From: a virus | Direction: 5' to 3' (one strand) | DNA: 48,074 bases | IMG/VR virus record: IMGVR_UViG_3300017714_000019 | Coordinates: 1-48,074 of that record | In this document: positions 10,245 through 20,300 of the stretch, in pieces | How the letters are laid out: every line of letters starts with the position of its first letter | Position numbering within the stretch: the first letter of the stretch is position 1 | Notes under the pieces: model-generated | What the model was told of the DNA's origin: nothing | Seen by the model: the letters and a program-made list of their open reading frames with translations, nothing else | Database searches by the model: none | Position numbers and translations under genes: made by a program

Positions 10245-11776
10245 TAGAATTCGATTACGATTTTGATGTCTTCTACCTGGTCGTTTGCACGACTGATTGC
10301 TCGTCTATTATCTATATAAACAACCTGACCGCTGTTTGACTTAATTTCAGGTTTCGCATATCCATTATTAAATTTCATGCCCAAGTCATATTCGGTGTTG
10401 TTGATTGTCCTAGAAGACGAATTAGGAACTTCGGGGAAAGCAACATCGGGTTGACCAGCAGCACCAGACGTTGCGCCACTAATGACGTTTGATCCATCAA
10501 ACTCATTCTGTGTACCAGTAACTTCAGGGAAAATACCATCGACAGAATTCTGATAATACTTCAGAACTTTAGTTGTGGGATTCCAAGAAATAACACGACC
10601 ACGAGCAGTAACGTTGGTTCCACCAACGACACGAGTTTGTGTAATAATTTCATCAGGAACATAATTACCTTGGAATGTTGGAGAGAAGATGATTGCCTTG
10701 CCTGCAGAAACTGTAAGGTCAGAAATCAATTCTTCAGTACCAAACTTCAATGGGTTGGTGATTAGACCAATACGACGATAGTCGTTATCGATCGGGAAAT
10801 CTCCAGCACCTTCATCATATGAAAGTTTAGCGTTGATCATAACTCGGAAAGCACCAAGTTCAACAACGGATTCGGCACCATGTCCACTTGGAGGTGGAAT
10901 GACGACATCAACTTCACCTGCAGTTCCTGTTCCAATACCTGTTACAGCGTTGACACTAATTTTACCGAAGGTATAACCAGTACCACCTGATGTAACTGTT
11001 GCAGCAGTGATTTTACCACCATCAACAACAATAGAAACACGACCACCAGTTCCGTCACCATTGATAGCAACGTTATCATATGTGCCGTTATTGTAACCAG
11101 CACCAGCAGAGTTGATTACAACTGTATCAATTTCACCAGCAACTGCGTTTGTTCTAACCGCATCATTAGTGAAAACGGGCATGTAATCATTAGAGAAGAA
11201 TTTCAGAACGGATGCAACTGGGATAGTATACATATACTTCCAGCGATAACCATCTCCAGTTGTAATAATAGATGTAGAAGTACCAGTAGGTTCAATAGTA
11301 GAGGGTTTTCCGTTAGGATCCGAAGGTGATGTTCCGTTGTAAATGCACTTGTATACTTGATACTGAGAGTTTACAACGTAAAAATCCGAATCATAAAGTT
11401 TGGTAGCACCAGAGGAAGCAGTTTTTGAAGGGGAATAATCATGGCGATACATATCGTATGTAAAACCAAGACCACCAGTAGTTTCTTCAGGAGAAACCCA
11501 GTCAATACGACGAACAACCTGAATTGTATCCGAAGCGAGGACTCTCTTCAGAGAAATCATGTCATCGTAAGAATCCGAAAATTGAGAAAATGAATCTACC
11601 GCCTGTGGTGGTGAATTTTCATTGTCCCAACTTTGAGGTCTTCCAATAAACAAATATACTCGATCCCTAGAAGTTCCTGCCGCATCGTCACTTTGAGTGG
11701 CAACGGGACCTTCCAGAGATTTGATGAATTTCTTCGCAGAAAAAATTCTAAATTGATCAGTTAATAGAGCTGCCAT
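10244..11776 (-). CDS. 8: Baseplate wedge subunit gp8
   Basis: The 510-aa product resembles cyanophage gp8: the start LLTDQFRIFSAKKFIKSLEG, residues 38-55 (DRVYLFIGRPQSWDNENSP), 108-115 (DMYRHDYS), 139-150 (YQVYKCIYNG) and 175-201 (DGYRWKYMYTIPVASV..., NDYMPV). T4 gp8 has 334 residues; much of the excess is a Gly-rich insertion at about 215-300 (GAGYNNGTYDN, GGTGYTFG) plus a GATSGA segment near 440. gp8 forms part of the baseplate wedge with gp7, gp10, gp53, gp6 and gp25. A late promoter lies 27 bases upstream, and AGGA near the ATG can act as the ribosome-binding site. The stop overlaps the start of the 2,429-aa gene by one base. Confidence 0.88.
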   Translation of the reverse strand: MAALLTDQFRIFSAKKFIKSLEGPVATQSDDAAGTSRDRVYLFIGRPQSWDNENSPPQAVDSFSQFSDSYDDMISLKRVLASDTIQVVRRIDWVSPEETTGGLGFTYDMYRHDYSPSKTASSGATKLYDSDFYVVNSQYQVYKCIYNGTSPSDPNGKPSTIEPTGTSTSIITTGDGYRWKYMYTIPVASVLKFFSNDYMPVFTNDAVRTNAVAGEIDTVVINSAGAGYNNGTYDNVAINGDGTGGRVSIVVDGGKITAATVTSGGTGYTFGKISVNAVTGIGTGTAGEVDVVIPPPSGHGAESVVELGAFRVMINAKLSYDEGAGDFPIDNDYRRIGLITNPLKFGTEELISDLTVSAGKAIIFSPTFQGNYVPDEIITQTRVVGGTNVTARGRVISWNPTTKVLKYYQNSVDGIFPEVTGTQNEFDGSNVISGATSGAAGQPDVAFPEVPNSSSRTINNTEYDLGMKFNNGYAKPEIKSNSGQVVYIDNRRAISRANDQVEDIKIVIEF

Positions 11777-11803
11777 TTCCTAAGGGATTATTGTCCTCTT
11801 GTT

Positions 11804-11811
11804 TATTTATG
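11804..11811 (-). promoter_or_regulatory. T4-type late promoter upstream of gp8
   Basis: The minus strand reads CATAAATA, 27 bases before the gp8 ATG at 11776. It overlaps the TAA stop codon (11807-11809) of the preceding 1,408-aa gene. Confidence 0.65.
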
Positions 11812-14800
11812 AAGGTTGTGAGCGAACAATTGTTTGATAGTCAATACTCTTGATTCTATAACGCGCACCACCTGTACCAAGAACATCCTCTCCACCCAAA
11901 ATTGCATATGCTGTAGCACCAGATCCAGTGGTATCTGATGCATTATTAGCAAATGTAATCGTTGGATGCGTTTGGTATGTACCATCAACTGACTGAACAA
12001 TTCCGTATCCACCATTGGTAATAGTGAGAGATTCAACTTGATCTCCAGCAGTTGTCATATTTACTGTTGCAGTTGCCTCAATATCTCCTATATTTTCAAT
12101 ACCAACTGTTGGAACAGCACTATAGTTAGTTCCCGAGTCTTGAATATAGAAATCTACAATTGTTCCTTTATCAGAGAACTCATACAAGAATCCATTGATA
12201 CCAACGTTTGTATCGCCAGTATTGTATGGTGATATATCCTGAACCACAAGAATTGAATTGACGGGATCCCAAGAAACGACAGTTCCTTGAACACCCGAAG
12301 TTTGTCCTGTAATAACTTCATTAACACTAAAGTTCTGACCATTAGTATTATTAGCATCTAGTTTAATCGTCAGAAGTCCAACATGAGGAACACCCTCTGC
12401 TAATCCACCTGCAGTAACGATAGTTGCATATTTGAATGGAATAGAACCATCTTTAATGTTGTCACCAACTTGGAACAGGGTAGTGTTCTGACCACCTTGA
12501 GTTTCTTCAATACCATATTTAGAGTCTCTTCCACCTTCACCAGGTTCGCCCAAAACAATACCACCATCAAGATTGATTTGATTTTCGTATTCGGTGGAAG
12601 TATTTACTAGATCCGCAATACCATCTCCCAAGAATGTTCCAGGGTTATTTGGATCTTCATTCTCATCGTTATCCTCAAACTTACTATTGGCAAGTGCAGA
12701 TAAAGGTTCAGTGAGGGTTTTAATTTCTTCTCCAGATGCAGTAAGAATGACGTGAGGCAGTTGTGCCGCAGTAGTGCTGCTATACAATCCAGCATCAAAC
12801 TGAACGATACTATCATCAGTTGATGGGAGACCAGCATCAATAAATGCTAGTTCATCAACTTCAAAGGTAACTAAAAGTTCTTTGGTAGTAGAATTCCAAT
12901 CATAAACCTTAGCAACTTTGTTAGATGAGCTCTCAACCCTACGGATAACTCTATCACCGACATTAAAGTTGTATGTGGAAATTCCGTCAGAGTCTACTTG
13001 AACACTATCTAAGATGATACGTTGATCGTAGTTAAAATTAACTCCTCTGGTTAATCCAGAGAACTTACCATTTGCTTTAGAAGTATATGCAATGGTTTCT
13101 GTTCCTAGTAAGAGTTCACCTGATCCAGGGAAAGCAGAGGTATCAGAAACAAAAATATCAGTATCACTAGTAGTAACATTTTTAGTAATACCAGTAAGAT
13201 ATCTAATACCAGAATTGAACGCCTGTCTTGATCTAGTTTTTCTCTTAAGATTTACAATTTTAGTAAAGATGATATTTGGAGAAGATGTATAACCTCTACC
13301 AGGATCGGTAACTTCAATACTACTTAATTGACCTTGATTGATATTAGCAACTGCTTTTGCACCAGTACCACCTCCTCCACTAATCAAAACAAACGGAGAT
13401 TCCTGATAAAACTCACCAGCATCTGAAATATTAATACTAGTAACTTTACCTGTTGCGTCAATCTCAGCAGCACCTGATGCACCACCACCGCCGCCACCTT
13501 GGAAAATAAGATTTGGTGGAGTCTGATAACCAGACCCTGCTTGTATCAGTGATAGACCTGTGATTGTTTGAACGACGGCACTTCCAATAGCACCAGATCC
13601 TTCCCCACCTAAAATTTTGACATTAGCATCCCCAAAATAGTTATCTCCTTTTTGAGTCATTCTGACATAGGAGACAGTTCCATCGTTATTCAAAATTACA
13701 TCACCCTTTGCTTGGGTTGGGAATATTTGACTGAATGCAGGAACTAGATCACCCTCAAACAAAGGAGTGCCATAAAAAGTTGGACCAATTGCATATGGAT
13801 ATACAGGATTTCCACTGCCATCCTCGGTCATAAAATATGCATATGTTCCATTAGGATATTCTGGAGTTACGCCAAATTTGCCGTTATGAGCATCTAGTGT
13901 ACCAACTGAACCATCGTAAATATAGTCTTGTACTAAGTCACCAAGAATATAATTTTCAACAACAACCCTAAGACCAAGACCAGGAGTTGTGTAACCAAAC
14001 ACATACAGATCTTGTGGTGCGTCTACAGGAACTAAGAATCTCATCTCACGCTGAGATGCAAGAGTGAATTGACTAAGGTATTGAGAATATGTTACTTCGG
14101 CACCATCTATGTAATAAGTTGCAAAATGAGATTCTGAATAAAGGTAAGTAGTATCCCCAATAATAGGAGGAGCACCTACATGCCAACCATCTTCTTGAGT
14201 TGCAAAGAACAAATGTTCAGAATCATTTGTAGAATCATCTTGATTGAATACGTATGTATTACCCCTCTCTAACAATAGGAACGACGGGCGAGAACCATCG
14301 AAGAGAAATTCTCCATTAGAGACAGTAACAGCAAAGGTAGTCGTACTCCCATCACTTACATCATCTCTAGCACCAGGCAACTCAAGAGTTGTTCTGAGAC
14401 GGAATGAAGATACTTCTTTAGCTACAGCATTACTAGCATTGTAACCCCAAGGACCATAAATTGGATATCCATCATAAGACATACCAATAATCTTAGAGTG
14501 TCCATCTACATGCCTACTTAAATCAATAGTTGATGCATCGTTTGCATCAGACTGATAAAAATCTCTAACATAATAATCATTTTCAGGTCTCTCTTCTTCC
14601 TCAGTTTCAGTGCTGAGAACCATATACCCTTCATCGCCTTCATAACCAGACATGTAACGATGGAACTGGCAATGATAATATATTCTATTAACCTCATCCT
14701 CATTCTGAATGAAGATTGCTTGATAGATATTTTCATAATCAGCAGCGGGTGCTGCTGAGGCACCAGTGCTTGAATAATATAGAGTGCCATTATTCAATGC

Positions 14801-16033
14801 ACCATCTTGGGTTGTACTAAACTGCATGGGATGTCCATGGGGACCTGCAGAGTTACTAGAATCTGATTGATTCCAGTTGATTAGATAATTCTTTTGTACC
14901 CTAATATTTTGAGGAGCCATGTAATAGACTCCAGGAGCAAAGTCTCCAAACTCATCTGCCTCTGGTCCAAAATCAATATAGAATACACCATTAGTGAATA
15001 CTACAGGATCGCCATCAATTCTAAAATTAAATCCATTAGATCCAATAACTTGATCATTGGATTCAAATGTTGATTGTACCTGCCTTAAATAAATTCTTGT
15101 GATAGATCCATTATTATCTCTAACTATCTTTGAAATGATCCCGTTGGCATTACCACCAATTTCATCAACAGATCTACCTACCTCAACAGATCCAATAGTT
15201 TCATCCAAGAAACTAACATTGAGCATGATATTATCAAACTCAACTTTTACATTCCAAGTAAATTGCTCTAGATCTCCCCATTGGAAGACACCATTTGAAT
15301 TAGAAAATTCATTGATGGTGTGACTACTACCATAATATGCAATATTATTTTCTACAATAACATCGTTAGTATCACTATTTTTTACATAGGGAAACTTAAC
15401 TGTGTCAATAGCAAATCCAGGGGTTGCTCCGCCATCACCACCCCAATCTGGTGTGTGTAACAACCCACCATTTGAAAGAATGCCAACTACCTTATCATTC
15501 TGAAAGTCTCTAGAACCTACAAAAGGAACATCTTTACCGCCTCGGTAAATGAATGTCTGATTGAAAGTTCTGTCAAGTAATGGACCACCGCCAGGTGCTG
15601 CTTCTGCTAGTGACCAAGTGGGTTTGGGATGATTGTCTGCAACGATTGTTAGGCGATCATTCCTCTTATCATTCGTAATCCCAAAAAGACCTGAAGTTGG
15701 CGAATTAGGATGTGTCTGCCAAATTCTATTGATATCAAAAGAGTTGATAACGTTAGGAGTTTCTTGCTGAGGTGTAATCTGAAGTCTCAGAGGGTCATAC
15801 CCTCTACCTCTTTCAAGAACTCTAACGTGAATAATTTTTCCAGAGTCTTCATCGATAATAGGATAAAGAAGTGCTTCTGTATCTGGAGTTCCACATCCGT
15901 CAACAGTTAATCTTGGAGGATCAGTAGGATCATACCCACTACCACCATTGTTTACTTTTACTGCGCGAACACCGAAAATCTCATCAAAGATTGGTTCGAT
16001 TACTGCACCAGATCCAGGAACTGTTCTTGCCAT
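11807..16033 (-). CDS. YHYH-domain and cupredoxin-like structural protein (1,408 aa)
   Basis: Large mosaic virion protein. The N-terminus holds GGSGY/GRGY beta repeats. Residues ~375-475 form a cupredoxin-like unit with His401 (GHPMQF) and Cys455-x2-His458-x2-Met461. A YHYH-type domain follows, with DGYPIYGPWGY at 521-531 and NGKFGVTPEYPNGTYAYF at 717-734. Inserted at ~584-690 is a second beta unit that keeps the VPVDAPQDLYVF strand pattern but lacks the Cys/His/Met set. Residues ~790-920 carry more GSGYQTPPNLIF-type repeats, and near 1260 there is a GQTSGVQGTVVSWD segment. It lies six bases after the 414-aa gene and just before gp8, so baseplate or short-fibre location is likely. No T4 counterpart is obvious. 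Confidence 0.88.
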   Translation of the reverse strand: MARTVPGSGAVIEPIFDEIFGVRAVKVNNGGSGYDPTDPPRLTVDGCGTPDTEALLYPIIDEDSGKIIHVRVLERGRGYDPLRLQITPQQETPNVINSFDINRIWQTHPNSPTSGLFGITNDKRNDRLTIVADNHPKPTWSLAEAAPGGGPLLDRTFNQTFIYRGGKDVPFVGSRDFQNDKVVGILSNGGLLHTPDWGGDGGATPGFAIDTVKFPYVKNSDTNDVIVENNIAYYGSSHTINEFSNSNGVFQWGDLEQFTWNVKVEFDNIMLNVSFLDETIGSVEVGRSVDEIGGNANGIISKIVRDNNGSITRIYLRQVQSTFESNDQVIGSNGFNFRIDGDPVVFTNGVFYIDFGPEADEFGDFAPGVYYMAPQNIRVQKNYLINWNQSDSSNSAGPHGHPMQFSTTQDGALNNGTLYYSSTGASAAPAADYENIYQAIFIQNEDEVNRIYYHCQFHRYMSGYEGDEGYMVLSTETEEEERPENDYYVRDFYQSDANDASTIDLSRHVDGHSKIIGMSYDGYPIYGPWGYNASNAVAKEVSSFRLRTTLELPGARDDVSDGSTTTFAVTVSNGEFLFDGSRPSFLLLERGNTYVFNQDDSTNDSEHLFFATQEDGWHVGAPPIIGDTTYLYSESHFATYYIDGAEVTYSQYLSQFTLASQREMRFLVPVDAPQDLYVFGYTTPGLGLRVVVENYILGDLVQDYIYDGSVGTLDAHNGKFGVTPEYPNGTYAYFMTEDGSGNPVYPYAIGPTFYGTPLFEGDLVPAFSQIFPTQAKGDVILNNDGTVSYVRMTQKGDNYFGDANVKILGGEGSGAIGSAVVQTITGLSLIQAGSGYQTPPNLIFQGGGGGGASGAAEIDATGKVTSINISDAGEFYQESPFVLISGGGGTGAKAVANINQGQLSSIEVTDPGRGYTSSPNIIFTKIVNLKRKTRSRQAFNSGIRYLTGITKNVTTSDTDIFVSDTSAFPGSGELLLGTETIAYTSKANGKFSGLTRGVNFNYDQRIILDSVQVDSDGISTYNFNVGDRVIRRVESSSNKVAKVYDWNSTTKELLVTFEVDELAFIDAGLPSTDDSIVQFDAGLYSSTTAAQLPHVILTASGEEIKTLTEPLSALANSKFEDNDENEDPNNPGTFLGDGIADLVNTSTEYENQINLDGGIVLGEPGEGGRDSKYGIEETQGGQNTTLFQVGDNIKDGSIPFKYATIVTAGGLAEGVPHVGLLTIKLDANNTNGQNFSVNEVITGQTSGVQGTVVSWDPVNSILVVQDISPYNTGDTNVGINGFLYEFSDKGTIVDFYIQDSGTNYSAVPTVGIENIGDIEATATVNMTTAGDQVESLTITNGGYGIVQSVDGTYQTHPTITFANNASDTTGSGATAYAILGGEDVLGTGGARYRIKSIDYQTIVRSQPS

Positions 16034-16039
16034 TTATCG

Positions 16040-17284
16040 TTAACTTACAACGTTAATAGAGCCTTGCATTGCTGCATGGATTGTACACTGGTAATATAAA
16101 GTATTGGGAGCGTCAAGAGGAACAGTCCAATAAAGAACGTTTGTTCCACTACCACTTTGACCCGCAGTATAAGGATTACCTGCTAATCCCTGAGTGCTTT
16201 GAATACGGAATGGATGAGCACCACCCTGAATGCTATTGTCAAAAGCATAAGTAAATCCTCTATAAACATAGAGGTCTGGATCATTTGCTGTCGAAGAGAA
16301 TCCAGGACCATTAAAAGTAAAGTCTGAAGTTCCATTAGCATTTACTTCCCACCAGACCATAGGACTGCGAGTAACAATCCAATCAGAACCATTCCAGAAT
16401 AGTGAATCGCCCTGTGTGGGATTCCCAAACTGAGCAGTACCCGACATGTCACTATCACTAAGGGCAGCGAATGTAGTAGGGATAGTTCCACTAAAGGCAA
16501 TCGTAATTACATCACCAGAAATGGTTGTTGTAATGTCAGTTCCACCAGTAAATGTTACACTATCACTCTGAGAGTCAGCAGTTACAGAACCAGTGTCAGC
16601 ATTCAAAGTTTGGAATACATTAACACTAGAAAGACCTGAGTCATCATCTGCAGGCAACCATTTACCACCAGAGGTACTCCACTTCAGAACCTGACCATTA
16701 GTAGGTGCTGTAGTTGTAGTATCAATGTCAGACAATAGATTGACACTGGAGTATTCAGTGATCAACTTTGCACGAACATCTCCAGTACCACCAGCAGTAA
16801 TATTGATGTTTACATAGGGGTTATCATCACCATCAACAGTATAGTAGTAACCAGGATATGTTGCTGCTGCAGGAGCAGCACCAATAGTTGAGAATTCATT
16901 TTTATATTGTAAAACACCACTAACATCTAGTATGTTTGTGCCACCATCAAAAGTAGCAGTGGCAGTTCCATAACTAAGAATGATATCACCAGTGCCATTT
17001 GGGTTAATGGTAATGTCACCATTAGAAGCACTGATAATACTATTACCATTAACATCTAAAGACGAGGTTAGAGTGCCTAAGTCTGCTGGTTCAAATTGAG
17101 AACCAGTAAACTTAAGAACCTGATTCAACGCAGGACTAGAAACTGATAATTGCGTACTACTTCCATTACCAATCGATGCGTATAATTCATCGAAGTTGGA
17201 ATTAATAATCTGACCGCCAGCACGCAAGGTTGAACCTGTGTTGTCGTTGGCGGTCGAACCAACGTTAATAGCCTGCTTAGACAT
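16040..17284 (-). CDS. Structural protein with C-terminal cupredoxin-like domain (414 aa)
   Basis: The N-terminus (AINVGSTANDNTGSTLRAGG, INSNFDELYASIG) is the NxG-ND-TGxxLR-NFxELY attachment motif common in marine phage fibre and baseplate-associated proteins. The centre is Thr/Ser/Gly-rich and beta-type. The last ~95 residues read as a cupredoxin fold: YVYRGFTYAFDN, then His357 (HPFRIQS), then VPLDAPNTLYYQC with Cys400-x2-His403-x2-Met406 and the closing strand GSINVVS. This reproduces the His, Cys, His, Met order of type 1 copper sites. A late promoter overlaps the end of the preceding giant gene, and GAGCAAG before the ATG is a weak ribosome-binding site. A virion appendage is likely; metal binding is unproven. 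Confidence 0.85.
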   Translation of the reverse strand: MSKQAINVGSTANDNTGSTLRAGGQIINSNFDELYASIGNGSSTQLSVSSPALNQVLKFTGSQFEPADLGTLTSSLDVNGNSIISASNGDITINPNGTGDIILSYGTATATFDGGTNILDVSGVLQYKNEFSTIGAAPAAATYPGYYYTVDGDDNPYVNINITAGGTGDVRAKLITEYSSVNLLSDIDTTTTAPTNGQVLKWSTSGGKWLPADDDSGLSSVNVFQTLNADTGSVTADSQSDSVTFTGGTDITTTISGDVITIAFSGTIPTTFAALSDSDMSGTAQFGNPTQGDSLFWNGSDWIVTRSPMVWWEVNANGTSDFTFNGPGFSSTANDPDLYVYRGFTYAFDNSIQGGAHPFRIQSTQGLAGNPYTAGQSGSGTNVLYWTVPLDAPNTLYYQCTIHAAMQGSINVVS

Positions 17285-17307
17285 TACTTGCTCAGTTTAT
17301 TTTTAGT

Positions 17308-17315
17308 TATTTATG
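17308..17315 (-). promoter_or_regulatory. T4-type late promoter upstream of the 414-aa gene
   Basis: The minus strand reads CATAAATA, 23 bases before the ATG at 17284, and overlaps the TAA (17311-17313) that ends the giant gene. Confidence 0.65.
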
Positions 17316-20300
17316 AGAGTTCTGGATCAACCAATTCCTCGCCATAGTCAGCAAGGTTTGGTGCAGTCCAATCATCAGGGACACTAGTCTCAACATCGAT
17401 AGTAGAAACTTGATATCCAGAACCTGGTGCAGAAAGTTCAATACCAGCAACACCGATCAGTGGTACGATTTCTGCACCAGATCCTGTGATGGACGATGCA
17501 ACAATCGCGGGTTTGGAGGTAAATCCAGATCCACCAGCAGTGACTCTAACCGAGTCGATGAATTGAGAAGTGAGCGTGGTTGTTGCATCTGCATCTCTAC
17601 CAAAGACTGATCCAAGATAATCGAAGGTGATCAGCGAATTGGAAGATTCGATGATAGCAACTTCTCTATCCGAGGTCTCTCCCTGGATACTGATAAGGTC
17701 ACCCGCTTCGATAGAAGGAACAACTTCAGCAGCGTCAACGTCTGCTTCAGAACCAACGTAGGAGAATGCAACGAATGTAGAACCTACGCGAGGGATTTCT
17801 GAGAAGATGATTCTAGAACCAACAACTTCAAAACCAACACCAGGTTCCTGAATAACACCATTGAGCGAGACAATGATATTATTTTCAGGTCGAATCGTTG
17901 TGGACTGAACGCCATCCGTGAGCGTAAGTGAGTAGAACACATCATTACGCTTAAGGTTGAATGACTGACGCAAGGAATCAAACTCAAACGAGATATCATC
18001 CAGTTGTCTCAGTTTACCAACATAGAATCCTGTGAACGATGCTCCAGGTTCAGGTGCTTCTGTGAACTGAATTTGATCGGAGAACGCGGTGAATGCGTTA
18101 GTAGCACCAGGTGGTTGCAGAATACCATTGATGAAGATAAGAAGGTGTCCAGCAGGATCTGGAAGGTACTGAGTGCCATTACCAGTACTGAGTTTGAAGT
18201 TCGTAGTCGTACCATCAAATCCTCTGAAGAATCTCTTGACTCTTCCCTTGAGTACATCGCGATCGAGGATAATAGACTTATGTCCATTAGGTCCGACGAT
18301 GCCATCTTTTTCTGAGAATGTGCCGCGAATATCAGCAAGATAAAGTCTCTTAGTACCACCAATTGTCTGGATGTTTTGGATACGCCCAGAAGCAGCACCA
18401 GCGTTAGTAACAATCGTACTAATTGTTGCATAACCGACTGGGAAGTCGCCGCCGATGGTGCCATAATCACCAACAAAATCACCCAGAGTAAGTGACCCCT
18501 CAACCATCTTCACGTAAACATAGTTGTTATCAAGATCAACACCAGTGATAATGCCGTAGACATTACTGACCTGACCACCAGAGACAACTTTGTAAAGTCG
18601 ATTGCCTTCTGTGAAATTGTTAAGGACAACACCTTGAGAGGTAATGACTGATATCTGCAATCTCTGATGACCACTAGAACCAATACGATCACCAACACCA
18701 AGTTCTAAACCTGCATAACTTTGAAGGTCGAGATAAACTCTAGATGTACTTGGGTATACGACCGAAGTTGTCTCGAAGGTGCCCGTAAGACCTTCAGTAT
18801 CAACTGTCAACTTACCACCAGTATTTGCAAGAACTGCTGCATTATTGTTGAAGAGCGTGATAGGAGTTGCTGTATTACCGCTAGTATATCCCTTGAATGG
18901 AATATCGGTAATGAAAGTACCTCTGAAATCGATGATATGAATTCTATCTTCGATTGCACTAATTTGCGCGGTGGTAGTGTTTGTAGCACCCTCAATAGTG
19001 TCTGTGATTGCCCACGTACCTGCTGTTACAGCAACATCAAGATACTTGAAGTTTTCATCTTCATGGAACCCGTAAACAACGCCTGTGATTGCTGCATCAC
19101 CTTGCTTCTGAACGACTTCGTTCATTGTATAAGGACCATCAGTGATGTCACCATCAATTCGGAATCTCTTATAAACTTTAGCAATAAGACCCTCATTTAG
19201 CGTATTAGTCTTAAGTTCTGCATAACTTCCTGAGTAGGAACCATAGAAGTATTCAGTCTGAGCAATTCCACCTAGAAGTCCTGTTGGGATATTTCTAGTT
19301 CCATAGGTATATGTTGGAATTGTAATTCCACTATTATCACTAAAGGTATTGACATGATTGGTGTTACCCAGTTGCTCTTTTACAATACCCAACAGATATC
19401 TAATACTTCTTCTGATAGATTCTGATGTGTAGTCTGCAGCAGCAGTAGAATCGTAGAAGGTATATGTTGTGGTTTGAGGTGAAGGATTTGTCAAGGAGTT
19501 ATCAAGAGACTCCGACATCCAACCAATCATAGAATTAAGAATCAATTGCTTGATATTGTATTCAGTATTGGAGAAGAATGTCTCACCAGAAGCAGCAACA
19601 TATGGATCAAGTTCGCCCTTATTAAGTTTTGCACCCCAGAGATATATCCCATTACTACCAGTTCCAGTAAACGATTCTTGTCCAGAATTATTAAGAAGTT
19701 GGATTTTATGCTGTAGTGTAGAGAATCCAAAACCAAATTCGCCCGTGATATAAACACGATACCAACCATCACCATATGGAATCACACCAGCGCCATTATT
19801 AAAGATAGTCTCTACATCAAATGTGAGGTTATTAGAAGTATTAGCACCATTGATAGCAGAATTGACAATCGTAAGTGAATCACCTACATCATAAGCAATA
19901 CCATCATTATTAATAGTAACGACTGCTGTATTAGGAGCGTTCTCATGATCAATCGTGACATCAAAGGTTGCACCAGTACCGACTGCAGCACCAAGTGCTG
20001 ATAGACCCGTGTATGTGCCAGTCATTGCTGCAATGGTGGTGACATTGATGTTTGCAATTGTCTTAACACCCTCTTGCTCAACTCTGATAGCACCACCAGG
20101 TTGGAAGAGACTTCCCTTGGTTCCAACATCCATATTGAATGAGAAGAACGCCCTTTGCTCTCCCGCTGTGCCAGGATCAAGAATATATTCAAACTTGACT
20201 CTTTCATATTCTGCTTCTTTTACGAAGAACGATAAAGTGTACTTCTGAAGAGCAGTAATAGAACCAGTATCAAACGATTCTGTGCCAGTGTCAAATGTAA

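Noticed and set aside
18721-19200. Plus-strand frame of 159 codons inside the giant gene
   Set aside because: It lies opposite a continuous recognisable protein, is rich in Cys/Ser/Arg of antisense type, and has no ribosome-binding site or related context. The same applies to all other plus-strand frames.
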